Shown: in pieces, positions 1 to 8,565 of the stretch
Position numbering within the stretch: the first letter of the stretch is position 1
Layout of the letters: every line of letters begins with the position of its first letter
From: Streptantibioticus ferralitis
GTDB lineage: Bacteria > Actinomycetota > Actinomycetes > Streptomycetales > Streptomycetaceae
Reading direction: 5' to 3'
Length of the DNA stretch: 64,000 nucleotides
Assembly: GCF_029223525.1 (NCBI RefSeq)
Contig: NZ_JARHTQ010000002.1
Coordinates: 186,001 to 250,000, forward strand
Notes under the pieces: model-generated
Told to the model about the DNA's origin: nothing
The model's database searches: none
Seen by the model: the letters and a program-made list of their open reading frames with translations, nothing else
Program-made: the position numbers and the translations under genes

Positions 1-350
1 ATGAGCGCCGGCCGGCAGAACAGGGTCCAGGTGGCGGGGTCCCGTGACGCAGTCGGCGGGCGAGGTCGTCGGCATCCGGGCCGGGGATGGACAGATCGGC
101 GGGGGCGGCGGGGCGATGCATCGCGTGGGTACCGAGCAGGGACAGGACGAACGACGAGTCGTCGCCCGGCGGGTGAGGCCGCATCAGGTAGAAGATCGCG
201 CCGAGGACGGCTTCGCGGCGGGCGTTGAGGAGGTTGTGGCTGCGGCGGATGGTGCCTTCTGCGGCAACGAGGATGTCGGCGCCCGTGGCGGGGAAGGCGG
301 CGACCTGGCGGCGGGCGATCTGGCCGCTGATCAGTGACAGGACGTCCTTC
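1..350 (-). CDS. Partial unknown protein, cut by left window edge
   Basis: One minus-strand frame stays open from about position 350 to the left edge and reads like real protein, with the segments WARTRVRKRAKDVL, LNARREAVLGAIFYLM and FVLSLLGTHAM. Codon use is GC3-rich in this frame only. No convincing start codon was found upstream, so the 5' end may be broken, as it is for other genes flanking the cluster. The family is not recognised. It could be the C-terminal part of a gene continuing to the left or a remnant. Confidence 0.35.
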
Positions 351-1043
351 GCCCTCTTGCGGACCCTTGTCCTTGCCCAGCCACCGTGCCCGTCTTGAAA
401 TATTCGGCACAGCCATCCGGCAATTGGCCGGGGGGTTGACAGGCATGGCGCCGCACCGGAGGATTCCAGCAGTGCAACGCCGGATCGAGAGTTTTACGAA
501 GACGCCATCGTCCTGCGGCTGACGCAGAAGAGACGCTCGTTTTGCGCCAAGGTCGATCTCCAGTCATTCTCTCCCTTCCTCAAGACCCGGGGCAGGTCTC
601 CGACACCAGCTCGACATTCCTTCCACTCCTTCCAGCGAGCACGAGCACGCCCTCTAGGCCACTTTCTGTCCGATTACTGATAGTTTGCATTACTACAGTA
701 GGAAAATATTCGAACTTGAGTAGCGCGCATGCTGACGGCTGGGCTCCAAGCGTTCAGGAAATGCTTCGAGCGCCCGGTTTTCACACCTCCCCAGCCACCT
801 CGGGCACCCTCAATATTGTCTGTGGCGGAAACGATCGCGAAATGAAACAGCAGTTGTAGATCGTGATCGCTGATGCGGCTGGCGCTGGACAGCAGGCAGC
901 GCGGGAGATGCACACCGCATATCGCAGCTCTCATACAGAGTGTTCGTTGGTCCCCGCCTGCGCGCCAGGCGTCAGGTTAATTCGTCAGACGTTTGCTGTG
1001 CGAGCGCCCCGCTTTCATCGGTTCCGGAAGTAGGGAGTAATCC
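351..1043. other. Non-coding stretch at the left border
   Basis: No frame here has consistent coding character. The stretch around 640-870 is visibly AT-richer than the rest of the window, for example near 680-715. That suits a promoter or foreign spacer DNA, but no specific promoter can be assigned. Confidence 0.4.
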
Positions 1044-1298
1044 ATGAAGCCAGCTATGACGGCCGCTGCCGTGGGTGCGTTCGCGCTCGCTAGCGTGCTG
1101 GTGTCCTCGCCGGCATACGCCGGCAGTAATGGCCAGCGGATCTACTTCCGCCCCGAATCCGGCCTGCCTTCGCGCACCAGCACCGTGCCGACCCGGTGCC
1201 CCCGGGGGTATCACCGCGGCAGCCGATGGATCCGTACGGCGCCGCACGGCACGCAGCACCTCACAGATTTCCGTCCGTCCACTCCAGCCAGCCTGTGA
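1044..1298 (+). CDS. Small putative secreted protein
   Basis: An 84-residue reading frame starts at ATG with a purine-rich stretch (AGGGAG) a few bases upstream. The N-terminus is a classical Sec signal peptide: a Lys near the start, an Ala/Val/Leu core, and a likely cleavage site after SSPAYA near residue 26. The short mature part starts with NGQRIYFRPESG and becomes Arg/Pro/Thr-rich, so the 3' half may be out of its ancestral frame. There is no recognised domain. It lies just before the heptose cluster and on the same strand, but nothing ties it to that pathway. Confidence 0.45.
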   Translation: MKPAMTAAAVGAFALASVLVSSPAYAGSNGQRIYFRPESGLPSRTSTVPTRCPRGYHRGSRWIRTAPHGTQHLTDFRPSTPASL

Positions 1299-1398
1299 TC
1301 GGAGGGTGTCTTGGATTCTGTGAAATTGGATTCCGTGAAAGCGGATGTGGCCGAATTAGGTGGCGGAACTTCCGTCACTGCTGAAGGAGGATCGCGGC

Positions 1399-1830
1399 TT
1401 GGATAGCGAATCGCAGGACCGTGTGTACGCAGCTGCCTCGGTCACCGCCTTCGACCACATCAGGCTGGACGTAGCGGACATCGACGTCGCCGAACGATTT
1501 TATGCCGACGCGCTCGGGCTGTCTAGCGTCGTGCGCTACGATCTGGCCGATCGCGTCATCCTGCAGATGGCGCCGGACGGCATACCAGCGGGTATAGAAC
1601 TATGGCAGGAACGAGATCTCGTGCCGAACCCGCATCCTACTCACCACGTCGCGTTTCGCGTCGCCGACGTTCCGGCATTGGTAGAACACATTCGCGCGCT
1701 CGGTTACCGAGTGGTCACCGAGCCATACCGAATCGAGCAAGAGACGGTGGCGTTCGTGGCCGACCCGGATCGCCACACCATCGAACTCAACGACTTCCTG
1801 GGACGCCCGACAGCAGGAGTACCGGCATGA
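1399..1830 (+). CDS. VOC superfamily (glyoxalase/bleomycin-resistance type) protein
   Basis: This is a single VOC domain of 143 residues. The pattern is typical: FDHIRLDV followed by AERFYADALGL, then THHVAFRVAD, and HTIELNDF at the end. These give the His/Glu positions that usually bind a divalent metal. I chose the TTG at 1399 because a strong GGAGG lies at 1386-1390; an ATG at 1360 in the same frame has no ribosome site. The gene overlaps the next one by ATGA, so it is probably translationally coupled to the GmhA-HldE fusion. Its role may be a sugar-processing step or self-resistance; neither is shown by the sequence. Confidence 0.8.
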   Translation: MDSESQDRVYAAASVTAFDHIRLDVADIDVAERFYADALGLSSVVRYDLADRVILQMAPDGIPAGIELWQERDLVPNPHPTHHVAFRVADVPALVEHIRALGYRVVTEPYRIEQETVAFVADPDRHTIELNDFLGRPTAGVPA

Positions 1831-3926
1831 CGGCCGACACCTCGACCGCTACGGACTCCCTGAACCAGCTCACCACAGCCCTGAGCGAGATAGACCTGCC
1901 CCGGGTCGCGGACTGGGGATCACGGCTGGCTCAGTTACGCAGCAACGGTCAGCGTCTGCTGGTAGCCGGCAATGGCGGGTCCGCAGCGCAAGCCCAACAC
2001 CTGACGGCCGAGCTGGTGGGTCGATTCCAGACGGAACGCCCTCCGATGTCCGCGTTAGCGCTGCACGCCGAGACGTCTTCGGTCACCGCAATCAGCAACG
2101 ACTACGGTTACGAGCACGTCTTCGCCCGGCAAGTCCGGGCACACGCGCGTCCAGGCGACACTGTGCTGCTCATGTCCGGCTCCGGTCGCAGCCCCAACGT
2201 GTTGCGCGCTGCGGAGGCCGCGCGCGAGGTCGGCGCGGTGACCTGGGCGCTGACGGGACCAGCACCCAACCCGTTGGCGACGCTGGTGGACGAAGCGGTG
2301 ACCGTACCGGCGCGGGCGGTATCCACGGTGCAGGAATGCCACCTCGTGGTCATCCACCTGATGTGTGCCGGCATGGACGCCGCCGTCGCTGCCATGGACG
2401 CCACCGCCACGGACGCCGTCGGTTCCGCCCCGTCCGTGCCGCCACCTTTGTCCACCTCGTCACCGGAGCCGGTGAGGGAACGCCAGCCGGCTACGGCACG
2501 CGGAGTCCGCCCGAACCTGGTGGTGGTCGGCGACGCGTTCGTCGACCACGACCACCTTGGCCGTGTGGAGCGGGTCGCATCCGACGAGCCGGCCCTGGTC
2601 GTGTCCGGTGGCACCACACACATGCGCCCCGGTGGTGCCGCCCTGGCCGCTGTACTGAGCGCGAGACGGGGCTACCCGGTCACCCTGGTCACCGCGCTCG
2701 GCCAGGACGCGGTCGGCGACCGGCTGCGCACGCTGCTGGACGAAGCGCGAGTCGGGGTGGTCGATCTCGGGCTGGACGGCCCGACCGCGGTGAAAACGCG
2801 GATCCGCGCCGCCGGGCGCACCCTGATGATGCTGGACGAGCACGACGTCTGCCCGCCCGTTGGGCGGGAGGGCGAAACGGCATTGGCTGCGGCACGGCGC
2901 GCGTTGATGGCAGCCGGCGGCGTCCTGGTGTCCGACTACGGTCGAGGCGTCGCCGCGTATACCGACCTGCGTGCCGCACTGGCTGAGGCTGCCCGGCGGT
3001 CTCCGTTGGTCTGGGACCCGCATCCGCGCGGCGCGGTTCCGGTCCCCCATACGGCTGTCGTGACGCCGAACAGCCGAGAAGCTCGGGTGATCGCCTCCCT
3101 CACGGGCAGCGACACGTTCTCAGATGACATCGAAGCGGCACGTGCGGTATGGCGCGCGTGGGGGCCGGTCCAGGTGGCGCTCACCCGGCACGAGCATGGC
3201 GCTGTCCTGCTCGCCGACGCGGATCTGCCGCCGCTGGTCGTGCCCACGAAGGTTGCCGCAGGACGGAAGGCCGACCCCTGCGGTGCCGGCGACTTCTTCG
3301 CCGGTCACCTCGCCACCATGTTGGCCTGCGGCCAGCTACCCAGCGAGGCGGTGGCATCGGCGGTGTGGGCAGCGTCGGCGTACGTCGCGGCGGGTGGTCC
3401 CAGGTCCTTAGACTTCCCGCCCGACGACGGCTCACCGATGACCGGGCTCTCGGGCGCCGGGCCCGCGGCGGCCGCGCACGGAGCGATCGAGCTCGCCGAT
3501 GCGGTCCGTGCGAGGGGCGGTACCGTGGTCGCTGCTGGCGGGTGTTTCGACCTCTTGCACGTCGGGCATATCCGGCTGCTCGAACAGGCGCGCCAACTGG
3601 GTGATTGCCTGATCGTCTGCCTGAACAGCGACGACTCGTTGTCCCGGCTGAAAGGCCCGTCGCGCCCGATCGTACCGGCGGCACAACGCGCTCTCGTGCT
3701 CGAAGCACTCGCTTCCGTGGACGCCGTTCTGGTGTTTTACGAGGACACCCCCGAAGCGGCCATACGCGCGCTGCGACCCGCGATCTGGGTCAAGGGTGGC
3801 GACTACTCGGGAATGGAAATTCCCGAGAACGAGCTGGTCAGCTCCCTGGGCGGACGAACCGTGGTCGTACCTTTCGTCGCCGGCTGGTCGACGTCGTCGC
3901 TGATCGAGTCGGCACGGACACCGTGA
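1827..3926 (+). CDS. Trifunctional GmhA-HldE fusion: sedoheptulose-7-P isomerase / heptose-7-P kinase / heptose-1-P adenylyltransferase
   Basis: The 699-residue protein has three domains. Residues 1-195 are a SIS domain with GNGGSAAQAQH near residues 48-58 (GmhA type). Residues about 230-530 are a PfkB kinase with the CGAGDFF motif and catalytic Asp489. Residues about 560-699 are a cytidylyltransferase-fold domain with GCFDLLHVGH (His578/His581) and a VKGGDY motif. In known pathways GmhA makes heptose 7-phosphate, the HldE kinase adds the 1-phosphate, and the HldE transferase makes ADP-heptose after GmhB removes the 7-phosphate. All the motifs inspected are intact. ADP as the nucleotide is inferred from HldE and is not proven. 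The gene starts by ATGA overlap with the VOC gene and ends overlapping an hldD stub. Confidence 0.92.
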   Translation: MTADTSTATDSLNQLTTALSEIDLPRVADWGSRLAQLRSNGQRLLVAGNGGSAAQAQHLTAELVGRFQTERPPMSALALHAETSSVTAISNDYGYEHVFARQVRAHARPGDTVLLMSGSGRSPNVLRAAEAAREVGAVTWALTGPAPNPLATLVDEAVTVPARAVSTVQECHLVVIHLMCAGMDAAVAAMDATATDAVGSAPSVPPPLSTSSPEPVRERQPATARGVRPNLVVVGDAFVDHDHLGRVERVASDEPALVVSGGTTHMRPGGAALAAVLSARRGYPVTLVTALGQDAVGDRLRTLLDEARVGVVDLGLDGPTAVKTRIRAAGRTLMMLDEHDVCPPVGREGETALAAARRALMAAGGVLVSDYGRGVAAYTDLRAALAEAARRSPLVWDPHPRGAVPVPHTAVVTPNSREARVIASLTGSDTFSDDIEAARAVWRAWGPVQVALTRHEHGAVLLADADLPPLVVPTKVAAGRKADPCGAGDFFAGHLATMLACGQLPSEAVASAVWAASAYVAAGGPRSLDFPPDDGSPMTGLSGAGPAAAAHGAIELADAVRARGGTVVAAGGCFDLLHVGHIRLLEQARQLGDCLIVCLNSDDSLSRLKGPSRPIVPAAQRALVLEALASVDAVLVFYEDTPEAAIRALRPAIWVKGGDYSGMEIPENELVSSLGGRTVVVPFVAGWSTSSLIESARTP

Positions 3927-4057
3927 TGAGACAACAGAGCGTGCTGGTCACGGGAGCAGCCGGATTCACCGGGAGACGTATGGCGCGGGGCCTTTCTGGA
4001 CGCCGAGTACCGGGTCACACGGTGGACTTCACCACGTCACCAACAAAACTATCCTGA
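3926..4057 (+). pseudogene. hldD-like epimerase stub (frameshifted and truncated)
   Basis: The ATG at 3926 overlaps the stop of the GmhA-HldE gene and opens with SVLVTGAAGFTGRR, the NAD-binding start of an HldD-like epimerase. It matches the intact gene at 15082 (VLVTGAAGFIGRH). After MAR the frame breaks: an extra G in the GGGG run at 3987-3990 moves the continuation AFLDAEYRVT into another frame. Homology then stops near 4020, leaving about 35 of some 320 codons. Position and overlap mirror the intact hldE'-hldD junction at 15082. Confidence 0.85.
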
Positions 4058-4120
4058 AAGCGCGTCAGTCGGGGCGCGGAACAAGCCGTTCGATGGAATT
4101 TCCGAAGGGATGGAGATCAC

Positions 4121-4687
4121 GTGAGTATTGATACGGTCGTGGTGAGCAAGGATAAGCTGGACATGCTCATGCCTCTGATCGTCGAGCAGCAGTATGACTG
4201 CGGAAAAGAGGTCGACCTCGCCACCACCCGCACCTTCTTCGAGGGCATCGTCGACAATGAGGCGAGCTTCCAGATCATGGCGGCAGAAGACGACGTCGCT
4301 GTGGGCTTCGTGATGGTCGATCCCATTCCGAACCTCCAGTTCGCCGATAAGGTGGCGTATGTGCACGACGTCTTTGTGACCGAGTCCCTTCGTGGTGTCC
4401 GGGGCATCGGAGCAATCCTGATGGTTGCGGGGTTCGCGGAGGCGATGCGGCGCGGCTATGAGTTCGCCGAAGGCGAGACCGACCCCGACAACCGTCCCGC
4501 GCGGAAACTCTACGAGCGCATGGCGAAGAAATTGGGAATCGGCTGCAAGGAGGTGGCCTCGGTGCGTTACCTGGTGGACCTTCGTCCCGGCATCGAGCGC
4601 GCGCGCCGCGAGCCAGAGTACCTGGACCTACTCGCTACCCCCCAGCTACTCAGCCGTCAGAGTGCTCGACCGGGAGCCGATAGTTAG
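4121..4687 (+). CDS. GNAT-family N-acetyltransferase
   Basis: A 188-residue protein with a GTG start preceded by a purine-rich GGGATGGAG. The acetyl-CoA loop is visible as RGVRGIGAILM, preceded by the beta-strand VHDVFVTESL. The C-terminal half carries a typical motif-B stretch ending PARKLYERM. It probably N- or O-acylates a biosynthetic intermediate. The natural candidate is the amino group installed by the DegT aminotransferase encoded at 7318, but substrate cannot be read from sequence. It follows the hldD stub by 63 bases and precedes the GT9 gene. Confidence 0.8.
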   Translation: MSIDTVVVSKDKLDMLMPLIVEQQYDCGKEVDLATTRTFFEGIVDNEASFQIMAAEDDVAVGFVMVDPIPNLQFADKVAYVHDVFVTESLRGVRGIGAILMVAGFAEAMRRGYEFAEGETDPDNRPARKLYERMAKKLGIGCKEVASVRYLVDLRPGIERARREPEYLDLLATPQLLSRQSARPGADS

Positions 4688-4709
4688 ACGCTGACCTAGA
4701 AGGGCGAGT

Positions 4710-5735
4710 ATGCGTACTGCAATGGTCGTGATAAACGAAGGCGTGGGTAACGGGATCATTGTGGCGCCACTACTGGCGGCGCTCGAGCGATGTTATCCGG
4801 GATGGCGCTACTTCATGGCACCGAACATTGCGCTCGACGCTGAATGGGTGCGTTCGGCGGTCGGCATACATGGTGCTTCCGGGACGTTCCCGGCGCTGTG
4901 GCGGCGGTTCTTACCGGCGGACCGGGAGGCACTGTGGAACTTTATCGATCGCACTGGGGTGGAACTGGTCGTAAACCTCAGAATGGAGTTCGCCGAAGAG
5001 GACGGAAACTACTTCGAATTCCGGGCGGAGGCGACGAAAAGGGGAGTCGAGTGCTGGGATCTGCACGAATTGGGCGGGCGGCCGCAGCGGCTGCCCTTCG
5101 GTGAACAGGCCGCCAATCTCCTGCGCGCGCACAACGTCCCCGTCGAGCTGAATCGCCCGGCCTGGCTCGCCGACCGACGGCGACCACGTCCGGGCGTGGT
5201 CGGTTGCTACGTCGGTGCCAGTGCCGCGGTCAAACGCTGGCCGCTGGGTGACTGGTCGACTCTGATCTCGCATCTGGGCGACCGGCGACTGATCGTCGAG
5301 GTCGCGGTCGGCCTGGGAGCGGACGAGCAGGCATTGGCACATCGGCTGTCGTCGGTGCCGGCCGTCGCCGACACGGTGTTCCTGCACTCTCTGGAAGCTC
5401 TCCGCGACTGGATCGCCGGGCTGGACGTGCTGGTCAGCAACGACACGCTGGCCGTACACCTGGCGGCCGCACTGGGTTGCCCGGTAGTAACGCTGTACCT
5501 GGCGACCGACGGTGACATCTGGTCACCGGCGGCGGCCCCTGATGTCTCGCGGGCCGTGCAGAGCGCTATCGCGCTGTCCTGTTCCTACATGAAGCCGAAC
5601 GGCACCTGCCGGCGCTACTACGTCGGCTGTCCGGCTCCGTGCGCGGCCGGTGTGCGCCCGGCTGATGTGCTGATCGAACTGGACCAGCTGGAATGGAGTG
5701 GGCGGCAAGCCAGTCACCAGGAGGTGGTCAAATGA
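4710..5735 (+). CDS. GT9-family heptosyltransferase-like glycosyltransferase
   Basis: A 341-residue GT-B protein. The donor-site signatures of ADP-heptose transferases (GT9, WaaC/WaaF/WaaQ type) are clear: KRWPLGDWSTL in the middle and VSNDTLAVHLAAALGCPVVTLY near residue 250. The N-terminus (VINEGVGNGIIVAPLL) resembles the GxGD/N start of the family. GT9 enzymes normally build lipopolysaccharide inner core. A Gram-positive has none, so here it probably moves the heptose made by the neighbouring genes onto a small molecule or cell-surface acceptor. Its stop overlaps the start of the next gene (ATGA). Confidence 0.88.
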   Translation: MRTAMVVINEGVGNGIIVAPLLAALERCYPGWRYFMAPNIALDAEWVRSAVGIHGASGTFPALWRRFLPADREALWNFIDRTGVELVVNLRMEFAEEDGNYFEFRAEATKRGVECWDLHELGGRPQRLPFGEQAANLLRAHNVPVELNRPAWLADRRRPRPGVVGCYVGASAAVKRWPLGDWSTLISHLGDRRLIVEVAVGLGADEQALAHRLSSVPAVADTVFLHSLEALRDWIAGLDVLVSNDTLAVHLAAALGCPVVTLYLATDGDIWSPAAAPDVSRAVQSAIALSCSYMKPNGTCRRYYVGCPAPCAAGVRPADVLIELDQLEWSGRQASHQEVVK

Positions 5736-6814
5736 CCCGCCGGCGGGCGATCGCGGTGCTCGGTGGCCGGCCCGGCAATGCGGGAGCCGACGTCCTCCGG
5801 CTGGCTGAGATGATCGGCGAGGAGCTCGCCAAACGTGGCTACGGCGTGGTGAGCGGCGGCGAGGGCGGCGTAGCGGCCGCAGCCAACAAGGGCTGCCAGG
5901 CCGTCGGCGGCGACACACTCGCGTTGTTGAAGTGGAACCGTCTGTCCGACGCCGAGGATGGGACCACCTGGGCCCTGCCCACGTCGATGGACCTGGCCCG
6001 GAGCAACATCCTCAACTGGTGCGGTGACGGCATGATCGCGTTCGAAGGCCGCTACGGCACGCTCACCGAGATCGGTCTCGCCCTGGACACGGGACGCCCT
6101 CTGTTGGTCTTGGGTAACCACCCGTTTCTCACCGCAGAGGCGTTCGCGGCGCCCACTTGCCGCGTCGTGCCGGACCCTCGGCCGGAGGACGCCTCCGAGC
6201 TGGTCGACCTGCTGGAAACGCTGATCGCGGCCGGCGAGCAGGCATCGGTACGGCCCGGTGCCGCCGTCGTCGAGGACGACCAGGTCGACGAGAGCGGTAT
6301 CGGTTTGCGACGTGCGATTCCGGGGGACCTGGAGCTGTTCCGCCGAGCGTTCGGCGACGCCGACGTGCTGGCGTGGCGAGCGCTGGAGCCGACCGACGGG
6401 GTGCTCAGCCGATTCCAGCACGAACGCTGCCTGGTGATGCTCGAGCGGAATCGTCCGGTCGGCTTCCTGGAGTACCGCACGGAGGCTGATCCGGAGCTCG
6501 ACCATATCCAGGTCGAGGCGGTGGCGGTGGCCGACGCGGCCGACCGGGGCCGGTCGATCGGGACACGAGCGTTGAGGTTGTTCGCCGGGTCGGTCTTCGC
6601 CGCCGGCCGGCACCGCATCACCGCGGCGCCCCATCCCGACAACAGGGCTGCCGTGCGGTGCCTGGATAAGGTGGGTTTCCAGCAGGTCGGCCTGATGAGG
6701 GCGTACGAACGCCACCGCGGTACGTGGCGGGACGCGCTGCTGATGGATCTGGTCCCGAGCGACCTGGCCGGCAGGTCGTCCAGGCCACCGGAGATCGAGG
6801 TCGGGTACGGATAA
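5732..6814 (+). CDS. Fusion of a LOG/TIGR00725-like Rossmann domain and a GNAT acetyltransferase
   Basis: Residues 1-165 form a LOG-like domain: VLGGRPGNAGAD, GVVSGGEGG and, in place of the classic PGGxGTxxE, FEGRYGTLTEI. Residues about 190-345 are a GNAT domain (GLRRAIPGDLELF to NRAAVRCLDKVGFQQVG). The protein has 360 residues and starts at the ATG overlapping the GT9 stop; 13 extra in-frame codons upstream are not needed. LOG relatives hydrolyse nucleoside monophosphates to a free base, while TIGR00725 proteins are uncharacterised. A coupled base-release and acylation enzyme is possible but unproven. The gene ends at an IS remnant that interrupts the operon. Confidence 0.8.
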   Translation: MTRRRAIAVLGGRPGNAGADVLRLAEMIGEELAKRGYGVVSGGEGGVAAAANKGCQAVGGDTLALLKWNRLSDAEDGTTWALPTSMDLARSNILNWCGDGMIAFEGRYGTLTEIGLALDTGRPLLVLGNHPFLTAEAFAAPTCRVVPDPRPEDASELVDLLETLIAAGEQASVRPGAAVVEDDQVDESGIGLRRAIPGDLELFRRAFGDADVLAWRALEPTDGVLSRFQHERCLVMLERNRPVGFLEYRTEADPELDHIQVEAVAVADAADRGRSIGTRALRLFAGSVFAAGRHRITAAPHPDNRAAVRCLDKVGFQQVGLMRAYERHRGTWRDALLMDLVPSDLAGRSSRPPEIEVGYG

Positions 6815-7290
6815 CTCTCTCGACCACCCAGCGGTGGTGGCTGGTGATCGGGTTGGTCTTCGATCCGGCCTTGTCGCGATCGGTCGGATTCGGTCCGTCA
6901 GTGGCCCCCTTGTACAGCCCTCACGCTGACGGAGTCGACTGCGCACCGGGACCGGTCCAGTTCCCCGCGGGCGCCGAGTTCGTCGAGGATGACACGGTGC
7001 GGCCTGGCCCAGACCCGGGCTTTGCTCCACTGGGCGAAGCCCGGTAGACCGTGGGTCAGGCCGGGCCGAACACGGGCGGGAGCTGCCGCCAGGTGCAGCC
7101 CGACGTAGCCACGAAGATGATCGCGGCCAACGATTCACGGTCACCGGCCCGTCGTCGGCCCCTGCCCTGCGGTCGTATGACCTCCGTGCGAGGCACCACC
7201 CGCCGAAACAACTCCCACAACTCGTCCGGCATCAACCGCTCAACCAGATCAAGCGCGAACCGACCAACGACGCAGCAAGCCAAAAGAAGC
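6812..7290 (-). mobile_element. Degenerate IS5-family transposase remnant
   Basis: On the minus strand the N-terminal part of an IS5-type transposase can be read: DLVERLMPDELWELFRRV, then SLAAIIFVATSGCTWRQLPPVFGP. A Trp codon has become TGA at 7056-7058. Beyond it, TVYR, AQWSKAR and VILDELGARGELD continue in shifted frames, and HRWVVER from the transposase C-terminus appears near 6815-6835, so a large internal part is missing. It is inactive. No terminal inverted repeats or target duplication were recognised. Confidence 0.8.
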
Positions 7291-7317
7291 GATGTATGAG
7301 ACGAACGGAGGATCGCC

Positions 7318-8565
7318 ATGGCCGGACCAGGAGTTTCCCGCATCGGCCCGGAAGAGGAGGCCGAGGTTCTGGACGTGTTACGTGAGCGAGAGCTGAGCCG
7401 GTACCGCTTCGACGACCACGACGGGTCTGCGCGGTTGTCGAAGGTTGCGCGGTTCGAGCAGGAGTTCCGCACCTTGACCGGTGCGCGCCACTGCCTGGGC
7501 ATGAACAGCTGCACCAGCGCTTTGTTTGCCGGTCTGCTCGCGGCAGGGGTCGGTCCGGGCGACGAGGTGATCGTGCCGGGCTACACCTTTATCGCCCCGA
7601 TCGCCGCAGTTGCGCATACGGGAGCCGAGCCGGTGCTCGCTGAGATCGACGAGAGCCTCCTGCTCGATCCGGCGGACGTGGCTGCGAGAATCACCTCGCG
7701 CACGAAGGCGGTGATCGCCGTGCACATGCTCGGAGCGCCGTGCGACCTCGACGACCTCGACGCCCTCACACGTGAGCACGGGCTGCTGCTCGTGGAGGAC
7801 TGCGCGCAGGCCGGTGGTGGCACGTACCACGGCCAACACCTCGGGACTTTCGGCCGATTCGGCGCGTTCAGTCTCAACGTCTTCAAGACCTTCACAGCGG
7901 GCGACGGTGGCGTCCTGCTCACCGAGGACGACGATCTGTACGAGACGGCGTTCGCCCTGCACGATCACGGCGCCGCGCCGTTGCGGTCGGGCGTCACCGA
8001 GGGGCCCCCGCTGTTCGGTCTGAATCTACGGATGCACGAGCTGACCGGCGCGGTCGCGCTTGCCCAGGTCCGCAAGCTGCCGGGCACCCTGCGGACGTTG
8101 CGAGCCAACCGGGACAAGTTCGCGGACGCGATCGGCGACCTGCCCGGGGTGACGCGTCGCCCACTGCACGACCCGGACGGCGACTGCGCCACGGTGCTCG
8201 CGTACACGTTCGCGTCCGCGGCCACGGCCGGCGAGGTGGCAACCCGACTGGGCACGATCACCCTGAGCCAGTCGGGCAAACACAGTTACGCCAACATGTC
8301 CCAACTACAACCGGATCGACTGATCTCGACGGCGTCCGGGACGCGCAGGCCGGATCGCGCCGCCCTGCGTCGGTCCTATCCGCCGGGCAGCCTGCCGCGC
8401 ACGGACGACCTGCTCAACCGCAGCATCGCGTTGAGCGTCGGGGTGGTCGACTCCTACCTCGGCAGCGGAGTAGGCATCGACGTGACCGCCGATGACGACG
8501 CGATCGAGGCAGCGGCACGGCTGTTCAAGAACACAGTTGAGGACGTTGTCAAGGCAGCGTCATGA
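7318..8565 (+). CDS. DegT/DnrJ/EryC1/StrS-family PLP aminotransferase
   Basis: A 415-residue sugar aminotransferase. It shows NSCTSALFAGLLA, PGYTFIAP, VEDCAQAGGG and the PLP-lysine segment SLNVFKTFTAGDGG, giving Lys190 as the Schiff-base residue. This family converts keto-sugars or keto-cyclitols to amines using glutamate or glutamine. The keto substrate could come from one of the two GMC oxidoreductases or the SDR in the cluster. Start: ATG with GGAGG eight bases upstream. Its promoter region overlaps the IS remnant, so this may be the first gene of a second transcript. ATGA overlap with the next small gene. Confidence 0.93.
   Translation: MAGPGVSRIGPEEEAEVLDVLRERELSRYRFDDHDGSARLSKVARFEQEFRTLTGARHCLGMNSCTSALFAGLLAAGVGPGDEVIVPGYTFIAPIAAVAHTGAEPVLAEIDESLLLDPADVAARITSRTKAVIAVHMLGAPCDLDDLDALTREHGLLLVEDCAQAGGGTYHGQHLGTFGRFGAFSLNVFKTFTAGDGGVLLTEDDDLYETAFALHDHGAAPLRSGVTEGPPLFGLNLRMHELTGAVALAQVRKLPGTLRTLRANRDKFADAIGDLPGVTRRPLHDPDGDCATVLAYTFASAATAGEVATRLGTITLSQSGKHSYANMSQLQPDRLISTASGTRRPDRAALRRSYPPGSLPRTDDLLNRSIALSVGVVDSYLGSGVGIDVTADDDAIEAAARLFKNTVEDVVKAAS

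Noticed and set aside
5714-7144. 476-codon minus-strand frame over the LOG-GNAT gene
   Set aside because: It is antisense to clear LOG and GNAT motifs. Only its outer end touches the IS5 remnant, which is annotated separately.
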